From positions 1 through 64,000 of the forward strand of contig NZ_QGGL01000007.1 in NCBI RefSeq assembly GCF_003148565.1: a stretch of DNA of 64,000 nucleotides, written 5' to 3'. A model generated the notes under the pieces. It worked only from the letters and a program-made list of their open reading frames with translations. It searched no databases and was not told the origin of the DNA. Positions 51,240 to 59,637 of the stretch are shown in pieces (the first letter of the stretch is position 1; each line of letters opens with the position of its first letter). Origin of the DNA: Tumebacillus permanentifrigoris (GTDB taxonomy: Bacteria > Bacillota > Bacilli > Tumebacillales > Tumebacillaceae). The translations under genes were made by a program, and so were the position numbers.

Positions 51240-51268
51240 ATGTTACCAGCACTTACCCAAATTGTCAA
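51240..51268 (-). promoter_or_regulatory. promoter of the cold-shock gene
   Basis: On the minus strand TTGACA (51268-51263) and TAACAT (51245-51240) with a 17-base spacer; the leader is about 110 bases. Confidence 0.65.
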
Positions 51269-51276
51269 TGGAATAC

Positions 51277-52779
51277 CTAAATATTGTAAATTTTACGGAA
51301 CTTCGATTCGAGGTAGTTGATGAGATATTCGGCATTGATTTCCTCGCCAGTTGCGGCTTGAACGATCTCCGCCGGCTCCAGCGATTTGCCGTGGCGGTAG
51401 ACTTTGTCTGTCAGCCACGACTTGATCTCCGTCAGGTCGCCGGCTGCTACGCGCGCTTGGTAATCCGGGATCTCGCGACGCAGCGCCGCTTCGAATTGTG
51501 CCGCGTAGATGTTGCCCAGCGTATACGAAGGGAAGTACCCAAACGCACCGCCGGCCCAGTGGATGTCCTGCAGAACGCCAGTGCCGTTGTTCTCAGGCAC
51601 GATGCCGAGGTACTCCTCCATCTTTTCATTCCAGATGCGCGGTAGGTCAGCGACCGTGATCACGCCATTGATGAGGTCTTTCTCAATCTCATAGCGGATC
51701 ATGATGTGCAAATTGTAGGTCAGTTCATCCGCATCGACGCGGATCAGCGACGGTTCGACGAGGTTGACCGCGTCGTAGAATTCCTCGACGCTCACACCTG
51801 CGAACTGCTCTGGGAAACGCGCGGTGAGGTCCGCGTAGTAGCGGTTCCAGAATTCGCGGCTCCGGCCGACCATGTTCTCCCAGAAACGGGATTGCGATTC
51901 ATGGATGCCCATCGAAGCGCCGGTGGCGAGGAACGTGCCGAGCAAGTTGGTGGAGATGTTCTGCTCGTACATCGCGTGGCCGCATTCGTGGATCGTGCCG
52001 AACAGCGAGGATTGCATATCATCCGCACGGAAGCGCGTGGTGACGCGCACATCGCCGATGTTCAGCGAGACGGCAAACGGATGTGCGCTTTCATCAAGTC
52101 GGCCCGCTTCAAAGTCATAGCCGAGCTGGCTGAGGATGAAGTCGCAGAACTCGCGCTGGCTCTGTTTCGGGAAGTTCTGCTTGAGGAAGTCGCGGCGGAC
52201 TTGCTCCCGCTCCCCGATCGCTTTGACCAGTGCCACGGTGCGCTCGCGCAGCGGCTTGAAGATCGCGTCGATCTTCGCCACCGTCATGCCCGGTTCGAAT
52301 TGGTCGAGCAACGTGTCGTATTTGTTCTCACCATATCCCCAGATCTCAATGAACTCGCCCAGGGTGCCGACGATCTGCTCCAAGTGCGGGCGGAACGATT
52401 CGAAGTCGTTGTTCGCCTTCGCTTCTTGCCACGCGTATTCGGCTTTGGAGGTGAGGATGACGTAGTCTTGGTATTGTTGCGGTGGGATCTTATTGCTGCG
52501 GTCGTATTCCTTTTTGCGTTCCAAAACGGAGGCACGCGTGACGTCGTCGAGGGTCTCGAGCACATCCGGCTGCGTCAATTCTGCGAGGTATTCCCCCATC
52601 TCTTGCGAAACGCTCATCTTGAACACATCGCCCGAGAGCATGCCGATGACTTCCGAGCGCTGCTCCACCCCTTTTTTCGGGGCGCCGGTGCGCAGGTCCC
52701 AGATCAGGACGGAGATCGCTTCCTCCAGTTGCTTCATACGCTTCACGTAGGTCTTGAAATTTTCAATAGTCGCAGTCAT
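51277..52779 (-). CDS. M32-family metallocarboxypeptidase
   Basis: A 500-aa mostly helical zinc carboxypeptidase, normal length for the family. The zinc motif is HECGHAMYE (His264, Glu265, His268), and the third ligand lies in IHESQSRFWEN (Glu near 294). It removes C-terminal amino acids from peptides in the cytoplasm. ATG 52779 follows GGAGG. Confidence 0.93.
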   Translation of the reverse strand: MTATIENFKTYVKRMKQLEEAISVLIWDLRTGAPKKGVEQRSEVIGMLSGDVFKMSVSQEMGEYLAELTQPDVLETLDDVTRASVLERKKEYDRSNKIPPQQYQDYVILTSKAEYAWQEAKANNDFESFRPHLEQIVGTLGEFIEIWGYGENKYDTLLDQFEPGMTVAKIDAIFKPLRERTVALVKAIGEREQVRRDFLKQNFPKQSQREFCDFILSQLGYDFEAGRLDESAHPFAVSLNIGDVRVTTRFRADDMQSSLFGTIHECGHAMYEQNISTNLLGTFLATGASMGIHESQSRFWENMVGRSREFWNRYYADLTARFPEQFAGVSVEEFYDAVNLVEPSLIRVDADELTYNLHIMIRYEIEKDLINGVITVADLPRIWNEKMEEYLGIVPENNGTGVLQDIHWAGGAFGYFPSYTLGNIYAAQFEAALRREIPDYQARVAAGDLTEIKSWLTDKVYRHGKSLEPAEIVQAATGEEINAEYLINYLESKFRKIYNI

Positions 52780-52858
52780 GTATGGCCTCCATATGTAGGT
52801 TTTCAAATTTTAGGTTACAGGTTTCAATTCCAATGTACCGTTCCCTGACGCAATTGTC

Positions 52859-52897
52859 AAAAAGCGACCGTGCCCACAGCGGGCACGATCGCTTTTT
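52859..52897 (-). terminator. terminator of the first giant surface-protein gene
   Basis: AAAGCGA-CGTGCCC / GGGCACG-TCGCTTT stem, T-run on the minus strand. Confidence 0.88.
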
Positions 52898-52904
52898 GGG
52901 GAGC

Positions 52905-55850
52905 TTAGTGGCTGAGCAGGTAGTCGATGTTCGCGTTGAGAACAGCTGCTGCATTGCGGCTGATGTTGTTGCCGGTGGTTGCTTCCTTGTTGAGCGAGTC
53001 TTGCAATTGCTTCATGTGTTTGTCCGCTTGGGTGCGATCCCCGCTGGTGAGGAACTTTTGAATGGTGTCGAGCTTGGCATCGATCGACGTGTGGATGCCT
53101 TGGTTCTTGATCTCCTTCTCGTCGGAGAGTCGCGCCACGAGGTTTTTGATCGTCGGGATGCTGGTCTCGATCAGGAACGTGTAGTTCTGCTCGACGCTGT
53201 TGCCAGCGTAGTCGGAGACGAACGCTCGGATGCGGTGTACGCCCAACCCGAGGGGCAGTGCATTGATCTCCGCGCCCGATGTGATCTTGTTGTCATCGAG
53301 GATCAGGTTCTGTGCGTTCACCCCAGAGACGGTGTCTGTGGCTTTCAAACGGAACTCCAACGATCCGTCGATCATGATGTTGTGCACCGCGGGACCGCCG
53401 CTTTGTTCGAGGGTGAGCGTCGGTGGCGTTTTGTCAATTTTGACGGTGATCGACTTGGTGTCCTCGACATTGCCTTGGTTGTCGATCGAACGGTACGAGA
53501 TCGTCGTCGACCCGTCAGCACTGAGGGTGATCGGCCCCGTGTACGGGGTGAAGACACCTGGCGTCAGTTGGTACTCGGTGTGCGCCACGCCGCTTTCCTC
53601 GTCGGTAGCGGTCAGGGTGACGTTGACATCCTCCTTGAACCAGCCATCGGCGTTGGGCGTGCCCGTGAGCGCAAACGACGTGACCGGCGGTGTCATATCC
53701 AGTGCGACGAAGTCATCCGCACTGCGCACGCGCAATTGGAAGACCGTCTTGAAAGTCGACGAGATCCCGGAGATGTTCACCCGTTGTCCCTCGCGATGCG
53801 GGAAGGCCGCCTGTGTCAGTCCGGTGCGAGCATCGATGCGAACACGCGTCGTCGTGCCCGCTGTGTCCACGGCGTCAAACTCAAACGAACCGGTCGGAGC
53901 AGCCGCTGCGATGTTGCGGATCGTGACGTTTTGCAGCGTGACGAGCTGGCCTTGGTTTTGATTGGTCAGTGCGGTCACGACCGCTTTTTCCGGCAGGTTG
54001 GCAGTACCTGTTTTCTCCATATAGATCGGGTCGGTCAGTTCCAACTCGCCATTGTAGAGCGCTAACGTGCCCGCGATCTGAACCCAATCGCCGACGCTGA
54101 CACCGGTCGTGTTCTGGAACACGTAGAGGCCGCCCGTTTCATCCTGCAGGTAGAACGCTTGGTTGCCATAGATGCCCGGTTGGGTGGTGACGACCCCTTC
54201 CACGGTGACGAGCGTGTTCGCAGCGCGTGTGCGAGCATCGGCGATCGTGGTTTTCTCCGGGATTGCCGGGCGGTCCCGAGGCAACGGTTCCGCCGGAACG
54301 TCGCCGAGCGCGACCGTTTCGGTTTTTAACGCGGTCGAGCCGAGCCGCACGCGCAAACTCGCTGCCCCGGTGGCACCTGGTTTGATCTTGACCGTCAGAT
54401 CGCGGTAAGCATGGCCGCGAGCATCTGCTGTCAGGGTAAACGGTGCGCTGTAGCCATAGTTTGCCGGATACGTGCCGTCTTCATTCCGAATCAGACCGAC
54501 CTGCGTGCCGCCGGTCAGGTAGATCCCTGCGTTATAGTTGCTGACCGTGGTGTTCGGCGCTAAGTTGTCAGCTACGACGCGGATTTGGAATTCTTGCCCG
54601 CTGTTGGGCAGCGTCGCTTGTTTGACCGTTGCGTAGGTCGGGTTGACCGGTGCGGATTGGGTGGAACCATAGGAGCCCGCTTTGAATGTCGAGGGGTCAT
54701 ACCACTTGTACCCAGCTGCCGGCACATCCCACGGCTCCGCTTGAGGCTCTGTAGTCGCCTGCGGAGTCTCGATCGGCAACAGTTGTGTCGGCTGGTCGAG
54801 CTGGAGGCCGGAAACTTGGTCGAGACTGGTATAGGCTTCCTTTTTCGCCAGCCAATTCACGGTGTTGATCAGGAAGGTCGCATCGTTGACTTCCTTGAAA
54901 CCGTCATAGGTGGTTTTCGGCTTGCCTGTTTCTTCGCGAAGGTACTTCGGTGTTGCATCTTCCACCGGAGAGGAGTCCCCGAGAAAAGCGGCCTTGCCGC
55001 CTCCGACTTTCGAGATCGCAGCAAATGGTCCCTCCGCGACGCCTCCCCCGTTGTAGACGCCTTGGTCGACCGCGTTGGCCCAGCGCTCATTGGTTTGTGG
55101 CAGGTACGCGAGGCCTTTGGCTTTTTTCGGATCGAGGATCGCGACGGTGCCGCCTGCATGCATCGCGATCGAGGAGACACCTTGTGTGATGCCAAACGAT
55201 TGCTCTGGCGGTACGATGTTCGCCACGTTGATGTCAGCGAGCGCGTTATAACGGAATCGCACGCCGAAGTTCTGGGCTAGCCAGTCGGAGCTGGCAACGT
55301 CTTGCATCGCTGGAGAGTTGCGTTCCTCAGGGGTCATCCCTTTCGCCGGATCATCCCACGCACCGCGCCGATACCCGTTCATCACCTCGGAGGCATCCCA
55401 GCGGTTTTTGTTGCGGTCGGCGTTGTAGTGGTCCGCGATGAAAAAGATCGAGCCGCCCCCTTGCACGTACTGGAGCATCGCTTGTTGCTCGCTGGTTTTG
55501 TACGGAACGTTCGCTTCGCCGATCACGAACACATCATAGGGTTGGAGGTCGGCGAGCGTGATCGGGGTGGTCTTGCGCAGTTCCTTCACATAGAAGCCTG
55601 CGCCCGCGAGCCCGTTGGCAAAGTCAGAAAAGCCACCGTCGATGACCCAGTCGGCAGCCCCCGCAGTTTGGGCGTGTGTGTTGTCGAACAGAACTTTTTT
55701 GCCATTGTTCTCATTGGTCACTTTCGGATTGAGGAATGGTGCCGGATCGTTCGGGCCCTCGGCATGGGTAACCGTGGTCGGGAGGAAAGGCACGGTCAAT
55801 GTCAAGGCGAGGAGCAGGGACGTGGCACGCTGTAGAAACTTCACTCTCAC
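52905..55850 (-). CDS. secreted giant protein 1: Rossmann-like domain, OB fold, Ig-like, FIMAH
   Basis: About 981 aa, exported. After the signal peptide, residues about 50-330 form an alpha/beta domain starting KKVLFDNTH (His59), then TAGAADWVIDGGFSDF, DVFVIGEANVPYK, FFIADHYNADRNKNRWD and VYNGGGVAEGPF. The order recalls DUF4350/class I amidotransferase-like folds. A beta region follows, then an OB-fold domain (about 510-650: LVTVEGVVTTQPGIYGNQAFYLQDETGGLYV), one OmpL47-type Ig repeat, a second Ig-like unit, and a C-terminal FIMAH domain of about 75 residues. Function is unknown. The start is GTG 55850 or 55844 behind GGAGG. First of three adjacent paralogues by coordinate, last in transcription order. 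Confidence 0.8.
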   Translation of the reverse strand: MRVKFLQRATSLLLALTLTVPFLPTTVTHAEGPNDPAPFLNPKVTNENNGKKVLFDNTHAQTAGAADWVIDGGFSDFANGLAGAGFYVKELRKTTPITLADLQPYDVFVIGEANVPYKTSEQQAMLQYVQGGGSIFFIADHYNADRNKNRWDASEVMNGYRRGAWDDPAKGMTPEERNSPAMQDVASSDWLAQNFGVRFRYNALADINVANIVPPEQSFGITQGVSSIAMHAGGTVAILDPKKAKGLAYLPQTNERWANAVDQGVYNGGGVAEGPFAAISKVGGGKAAFLGDSSPVEDATPKYLREETGKPKTTYDGFKEVNDATFLINTVNWLAKKEAYTSLDQVSGLQLDQPTQLLPIETPQATTEPQAEPWDVPAAGYKWYDPSTFKAGSYGSTQSAPVNPTYATVKQATLPNSGQEFQIRVVADNLAPNTTVSNYNAGIYLTGGTQVGLIRNEDGTYPANYGYSAPFTLTADARGHAYRDLTVKIKPGATGAASLRVRLGSTALKTETVALGDVPAEPLPRDRPAIPEKTTIADARTRAANTLVTVEGVVTTQPGIYGNQAFYLQDETGGLYVFQNTTGVSVGDWVQIAGTLALYNGELELTDPIYMEKTGTANLPEKAVVTALTNQNQGQLVTLQNVTIRNIAAAAPTGSFEFDAVDTAGTTTRVRIDARTGLTQAAFPHREGQRVNISGISSTFKTVFQLRVRSADDFVALDMTPPVTSFALTGTPNADGWFKEDVNVTLTATDEESGVAHTEYQLTPGVFTPYTGPITLSADGSTTISYRSIDNQGNVEDTKSITVKIDKTPPTLTLEQSGGPAVHNIMIDGSLEFRLKATDTVSGVNAQNLILDDNKITSGAEINALPLGLGVHRIRAFVSDYAGNSVEQNYTFLIETSIPTIKNLVARLSDEKEIKNQGIHTSIDAKLDTIQKFLTSGDRTQADKHMKQLQDSLNKEATTGNNISRNAAAVLNANIDYLLSH

Positions 55851-55896
55851 ATGCACCTCCAGATGGATTAGGATGTGGATAGTATCTACCAACGAC

Positions 55897-55934
55897 AAAA
55901 AAACCCCTCCTCGACAGGCGAGGAGGGGCTTTTT
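55897..55934 (-). terminator. terminator of the second giant surface-protein gene
   Basis: AACCCCTCCTCG / CGAGGAGGGG stem, T-run on the minus strand. Confidence 0.9.
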
Positions 55935-55936
55935 CA

Positions 55937-58900
55937 CTAATTGAGGTAGTTCATGGATTTCAGTGCACGGAACAGGATCGTCGCGCTCTGTTCACGGTCT
56001 GCTTGGGTATCCGGGGAGAACTGACCTGCGTCCGTGCCGAGGATGATCCCTTGGGAGAACGCGAAGGCTGCTGCGTCCTGAGCCCAATCGGAGATGTTCC
56101 CTCGGTCATGGAAGTTGGCGAGCTGTTGTTGCTTCTCCGCAGCGGTCAAGGTCTTCGCAGAGCCAGCGAGTTGCATGGCGCGGTAGATCATCACGGCCAT
56201 CTCCTCGCGGGAGATCTCTTGGGTCGGACGGAACGATCCGTCTTCGTAGCCGGAGATCAAGCCGAGTTGACGCGCTGCTTCGACGTTCGCTGCGAAGTAC
56301 GCAGATGCGCTCACATCCGTGAAGGTCGGTGCTGCCGATTTGTCCGGGGTGACGCCGAGGGCACGCACGAGCAGGACCGCGAAGTCGCCACGGTTGATCT
56401 GCGCAGTCGGGTTGAAGGTCGAATCGGTGACGCCGGAGATGACCAGCTTGTTCGCGAGCGTGTTGATCGCGTCCTTGCCATAGGAGTCTGCCGCAACGTC
56501 GGTGAACGATTTGTCGTTTTGGACGACGGTGAACACGAGGTTGTTGTGTTGCGTTTGGAAGGTCGCTTGGGTAAAACCACCTGTCGTGTTGAAGAGGGTC
56601 GGAACCGGGAACACTTCCTTGGTTTGCGGGTCGATCATGACGCCTGCGAGGTGCTTCGATGCCACGTTGGAAGCGGTGGACGGCAGGGTCACAGTCGGTT
56701 TGACGCCTTGGTCGATCGTGAAGGTCTGGCCGGTGCTGCTGGTGACTTCGACGTGGATCGAGACCGGGTTGATCAGGTTGTTGAGGCTCACCGCTTGGGT
56801 GAGGGTGTTGTCGAGCTTGTTGATCGAGACAGAGATTTTGGACGTGTCAAGGTTGAGGCCGAGTTTCTCGATCTCTTTTTTGACAAGGCCAGCTTGCAGG
56901 GAGAGCGAAGCTGCGTCGGTTTGCAGTTGCAGCACAGAGTCGGACTGCTTGTCTGTCATCGTCTTGAATGCAGCCGCGTTCATTTCGGTCGCTACGTTGT
57001 CGCCTTGGCCGGTTACGTCGAGGATGACTTGTTTGCCGGTTTGGAGCGAGGAGTTGATGACTTGCTCAAACTTCTGTTGGTTGACGGAAGCCTTGGCGCT
57101 GTTGCCATTTTTCTCAACGGTTACGATCTTCACTTCCGGTGCCGGAGTAGAAGGAACCGGGGTCGGATCTGGTACCGGGGTCGGGTCTGGTACTGGGGTC
57201 GGATCTGGAACCGGGGTCGGGTCTGGAACCGGGGTCGGATCTGGGACCGGGGTCGGATCTGGAACCGGGGTCGGGTCTGGTACCGGGGTCGGGTCCACGA
57301 CGGGTACAAGTTCCATGTCAGTCAGGTCGCGCGGGCGCAGTAGCATGGTCTTGTCGGTCGACGAAAGCCCCGTCACACGGACGATGTCGTTTTCTTGGTA
57401 CGTGAACGCAGGCACTTGGCCTTGACGGTTGTCGATCTTCGCATGCGTGGTGGTCAAGCCATCCTCGCTCACGAGATCGAACTCATACTTGCCCGGCAAG
57501 TTGGTGGTTGCGTTGGTCGTGCCCACCACCAAGTTCTTCAACTTGACATTCTCCAACTTGACTACTTGACCTTGGTTGTTCGCAGCCAGTGCGGTTACCA
57601 CTTGCGGGGTGACCGTTTCACCAGAAGCTTTTTTCGTGATGTTCAGGTTCTTCAATTCGAGCTCTTCGTTGAATTTTGCCAGGTCTGCGGTCACAGAAAT
57701 GCGGTCGCCCACCTGCACGTTCGGGTCAGTACCTTGGTAGACATACAGGCCGCCTGTCCCGTCTTGCATGTAGAAACCTCCGCCGCCGAGCATCCCCGGT
57801 TTCGAGGTGACAACGCCTTCTACAGTGACGGTCGAAGCCAGCGCTTGGTTGCGCGCGACCCCGATGTCGCTGTTCAGCGTCGGCACGGGAGCGTTCGGGT
57901 CCAGCGTGATATCAACGGTCGTGGTCGCCGTCGACCCGATGCGGAAACGCAATTTTGCAGCACCGCTATAGAGATTGGACATCTTGAGATATACGTCTTT
58001 GTACGCATGTCCATCTGCATTCGGCTGCAGGGTGAAGTTGGCGCTATAGCCAAATGTCGTCGGGAACGTCACGCCATCGAGACTCACCTGAGCCGCTTGT
58101 TTCCCGTTGTTGGCCCCACCGCTCATGTAGACGCCAACATTGGCCGTCGTGATCGTCGTCGCCGGGTCGGCCCCGTTGAGCTGTACGCGCACCGGAACGA
58201 TCTTCTCAAGATTGGCTGTCGAACTGGACGGGATCGTCGCCGCGTAGTTCATCACATAACTTGGCGTGTATAGCGGAGGTGCCGGCGGGTTGACCGCCGA
58301 ACCATACGATCCGTTGGAGAAGGTCGTGCGATCATACCACTTGTAACCAGCAATCGGTTGCGCCCACGGCTCCACTTGCGGTTCGACCGAGGTCTCCGGG
58401 GTCTCCATAGCCAACAGTTGCGTCGGTTGGTCCAGTTGCAAACCGGCATAGTCGCTCAACGAGGTTTTGTCCGCTTCCTTGGAAGACAACCAATTCACGA
58501 TGTTCGTCAACAACACGCCGTCGTTGACTTCCTTGAAGCCGTCAAACGTTTGTTTCTTGGCGCCTCCGTCCTCACGAAGGTACTTCGGAGTTGCATCTTC
58601 TACCGGCGAGGAGTCCCCGACAAAAGCGGCCTTGCCCGCTCCCAGTTTCGATACGGCAACAAACGGGCCTTCCGCGACACCACCGCCGTTGTAGACGCCC
58701 TGGTCATAGGCATTTGCCCACTTCGGCGGGTTCTCTGGCACATAGACGATCCCTTTGGCTTTTTGCGGGTCCATGATCGCGAGCGTCGCACCTGCGTGCA
58801 GGGCAAACGCCGAGACACCCGTCGTGATCCCAAACGCTTGATCAGGCGCTACGATGTTCGTGCAGTTCATATCCCCCAGCGCGTTGCTGCGGAAGCGCAC

Positions 58901-59494
58901 GCCAAACGTTTGGCCCAGCCAGTCGGAACTGGTGACGTCCTGCATCTGATCCGACGCGATTTCAGCCGCCGACATCCCCAACGTCGGGTTGCCAAATGCA
59001 CCGCGACGGAATCCGTTGAACACCTCTGCACTATCCCAACGGTTCAGGTTGCGGTCAGCTTGGTAGTGGTCCCCGATAAAGAAGATCGCACCCCCTGCGT
59101 TGACGTAGTCAGCCATCGCCTGTTGCTCACTGGTCTTGTATGGAATGTTCGCTTCGGCGGTGATAAAAACATCATAGTCTTGCAGATCGGCCAACGTGAT
59201 CGGAGTGGTTTTACGAAGTTCTTTTACAAAAAAACCTTGATTGGCAACGGCGTTGGCAAAATCTGAAAAGCCACCGTCGATGACCCAATCCGCTGCCCCT
59301 GCAGTCTGCGCATGCGTGTTGTCGAACAACACTTTCTTGCCAGCAAACGGTGCCCCCGCTTTGCCCGCGATGGTCGGTGCCGGATCGGTCGGTCCTTCAG
59401 CATGTGCAACTGGTGCCAACCAAACGGTCGTTACCGGTGTTGCCATCGTCAGGGCCAACAAAACTTTTAAAGCTTTACCTCTGAATAACTTCAT
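55937..59494 (-). CDS. secreted giant protein 2: Rossmann-like domain, OB fold, SLH anchor
   Basis: 1185 aa. It has the same N-terminal domain as its two neighbours (KKVLFDNTHAQTAGAADWV, FFIGDHYQADRNLNRWD, VYNGGGVAEGPF) and the OB-fold domain (TVEGVVTSKPGMLGGGGFYMQ). A proline-rich spacer of repeated VPDPTP units then leads to a beta domain rich in Val and Thr. Three SLH repeats (for example FTDVSASAYFAANVEAARQLGLI) end the protein and would fix it non-covalently to the cell wall. It lacks the Ig and FIMAH modules of the neighbours. ATG 59494 lies ten bases after GGGGGA. The 193 bases between this gene and the downstream paralogue hold only a terminator and that gene's leader. Confidence 0.82.
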   Translation of the reverse strand: MKLFRGKALKVLLALTMATPVTTVWLAPVAHAEGPTDPAPTIAGKAGAPFAGKKVLFDNTHAQTAGAADWVIDGGFSDFANAVANQGFFVKELRKTTPITLADLQDYDVFITAEANIPYKTSEQQAMADYVNAGGAIFFIGDHYQADRNLNRWDSAEVFNGFRRGAFGNPTLGMSAAEIASDQMQDVTSSDWLGQTFGVRFRSNALGDMNCTNIVAPDQAFGITTGVSAFALHAGATLAIMDPQKAKGIVYVPENPPKWANAYDQGVYNGGGVAEGPFVAVSKLGAGKAAFVGDSSPVEDATPKYLREDGGAKKQTFDGFKEVNDGVLLTNIVNWLSSKEADKTSLSDYAGLQLDQPTQLLAMETPETSVEPQVEPWAQPIAGYKWYDRTTFSNGSYGSAVNPPAPPLYTPSYVMNYAATIPSSSTANLEKIVPVRVQLNGADPATTITTANVGVYMSGGANNGKQAAQVSLDGVTFPTTFGYSANFTLQPNADGHAYKDVYLKMSNLYSGAAKLRFRIGSTATTTVDITLDPNAPVPTLNSDIGVARNQALASTVTVEGVVTSKPGMLGGGGFYMQDGTGGLYVYQGTDPNVQVGDRISVTADLAKFNEELELKNLNITKKASGETVTPQVVTALAANNQGQVVKLENVKLKNLVVGTTNATTNLPGKYEFDLVSEDGLTTTHAKIDNRQGQVPAFTYQENDIVRVTGLSSTDKTMLLRPRDLTDMELVPVVDPTPVPDPTPVPDPTPVPDPTPVPDPTPVPDPTPVPDPTPVPDPTPVPSTPAPEVKIVTVEKNGNSAKASVNQQKFEQVINSSLQTGKQVILDVTGQGDNVATEMNAAAFKTMTDKQSDSVLQLQTDAASLSLQAGLVKKEIEKLGLNLDTSKISVSINKLDNTLTQAVSLNNLINPVSIHVEVTSSTGQTFTIDQGVKPTVTLPSTASNVASKHLAGVMIDPQTKEVFPVPTLFNTTGGFTQATFQTQHNNLVFTVVQNDKSFTDVAADSYGKDAINTLANKLVISGVTDSTFNPTAQINRGDFAVLLVRALGVTPDKSAAPTFTDVSASAYFAANVEAARQLGLISGYEDGSFRPTQEISREEMAVMIYRAMQLAGSAKTLTAAEKQQQLANFHDRGNISDWAQDAAAFAFSQGIILGTDAGQFSPDTQADREQSATILFRALKSMNYLN
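57162..57297 (+). repeat. 18-bp tandem repeat encoding VPDPTP units
   Basis: About seven copies of an 18-base unit (GGAACCGGGGTCGGATCT and variants) inside the giant protein 2 gene, encoding a rigid Pro-rich linker between the OB-fold part and the wall-binding part. Copies differ mainly at third codon positions. Confidence 0.9.
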
Positions 59495-59594
59495 CTGTGC
59501 TCGTTCCCCCATAGATGTACTTAAGAATATTGAAATAATTGAGTCGCCCAACCATTGTATCATCATTTCGTGTCGGGAAACATCGAAATTTGTT

Positions 59595-59631
59595 AAAAAA
59601 AGGCCAAGCCCCAGACGGGGCTTGGCCTTTT
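59595..59631 (-). terminator. terminator of the third giant surface-protein gene
   Basis: AGGCCAAGCCCC / GGGGCTTGGCCT stem, T-run on the minus strand. Confidence 0.9.
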
Positions 59632-59637
59632 CGCATC

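Noticed and set aside
57162-57297. Possible CRISPR array
   Set aside because: The repeats are contiguous, in frame and code for a proline-rich linker; there are no spacers.
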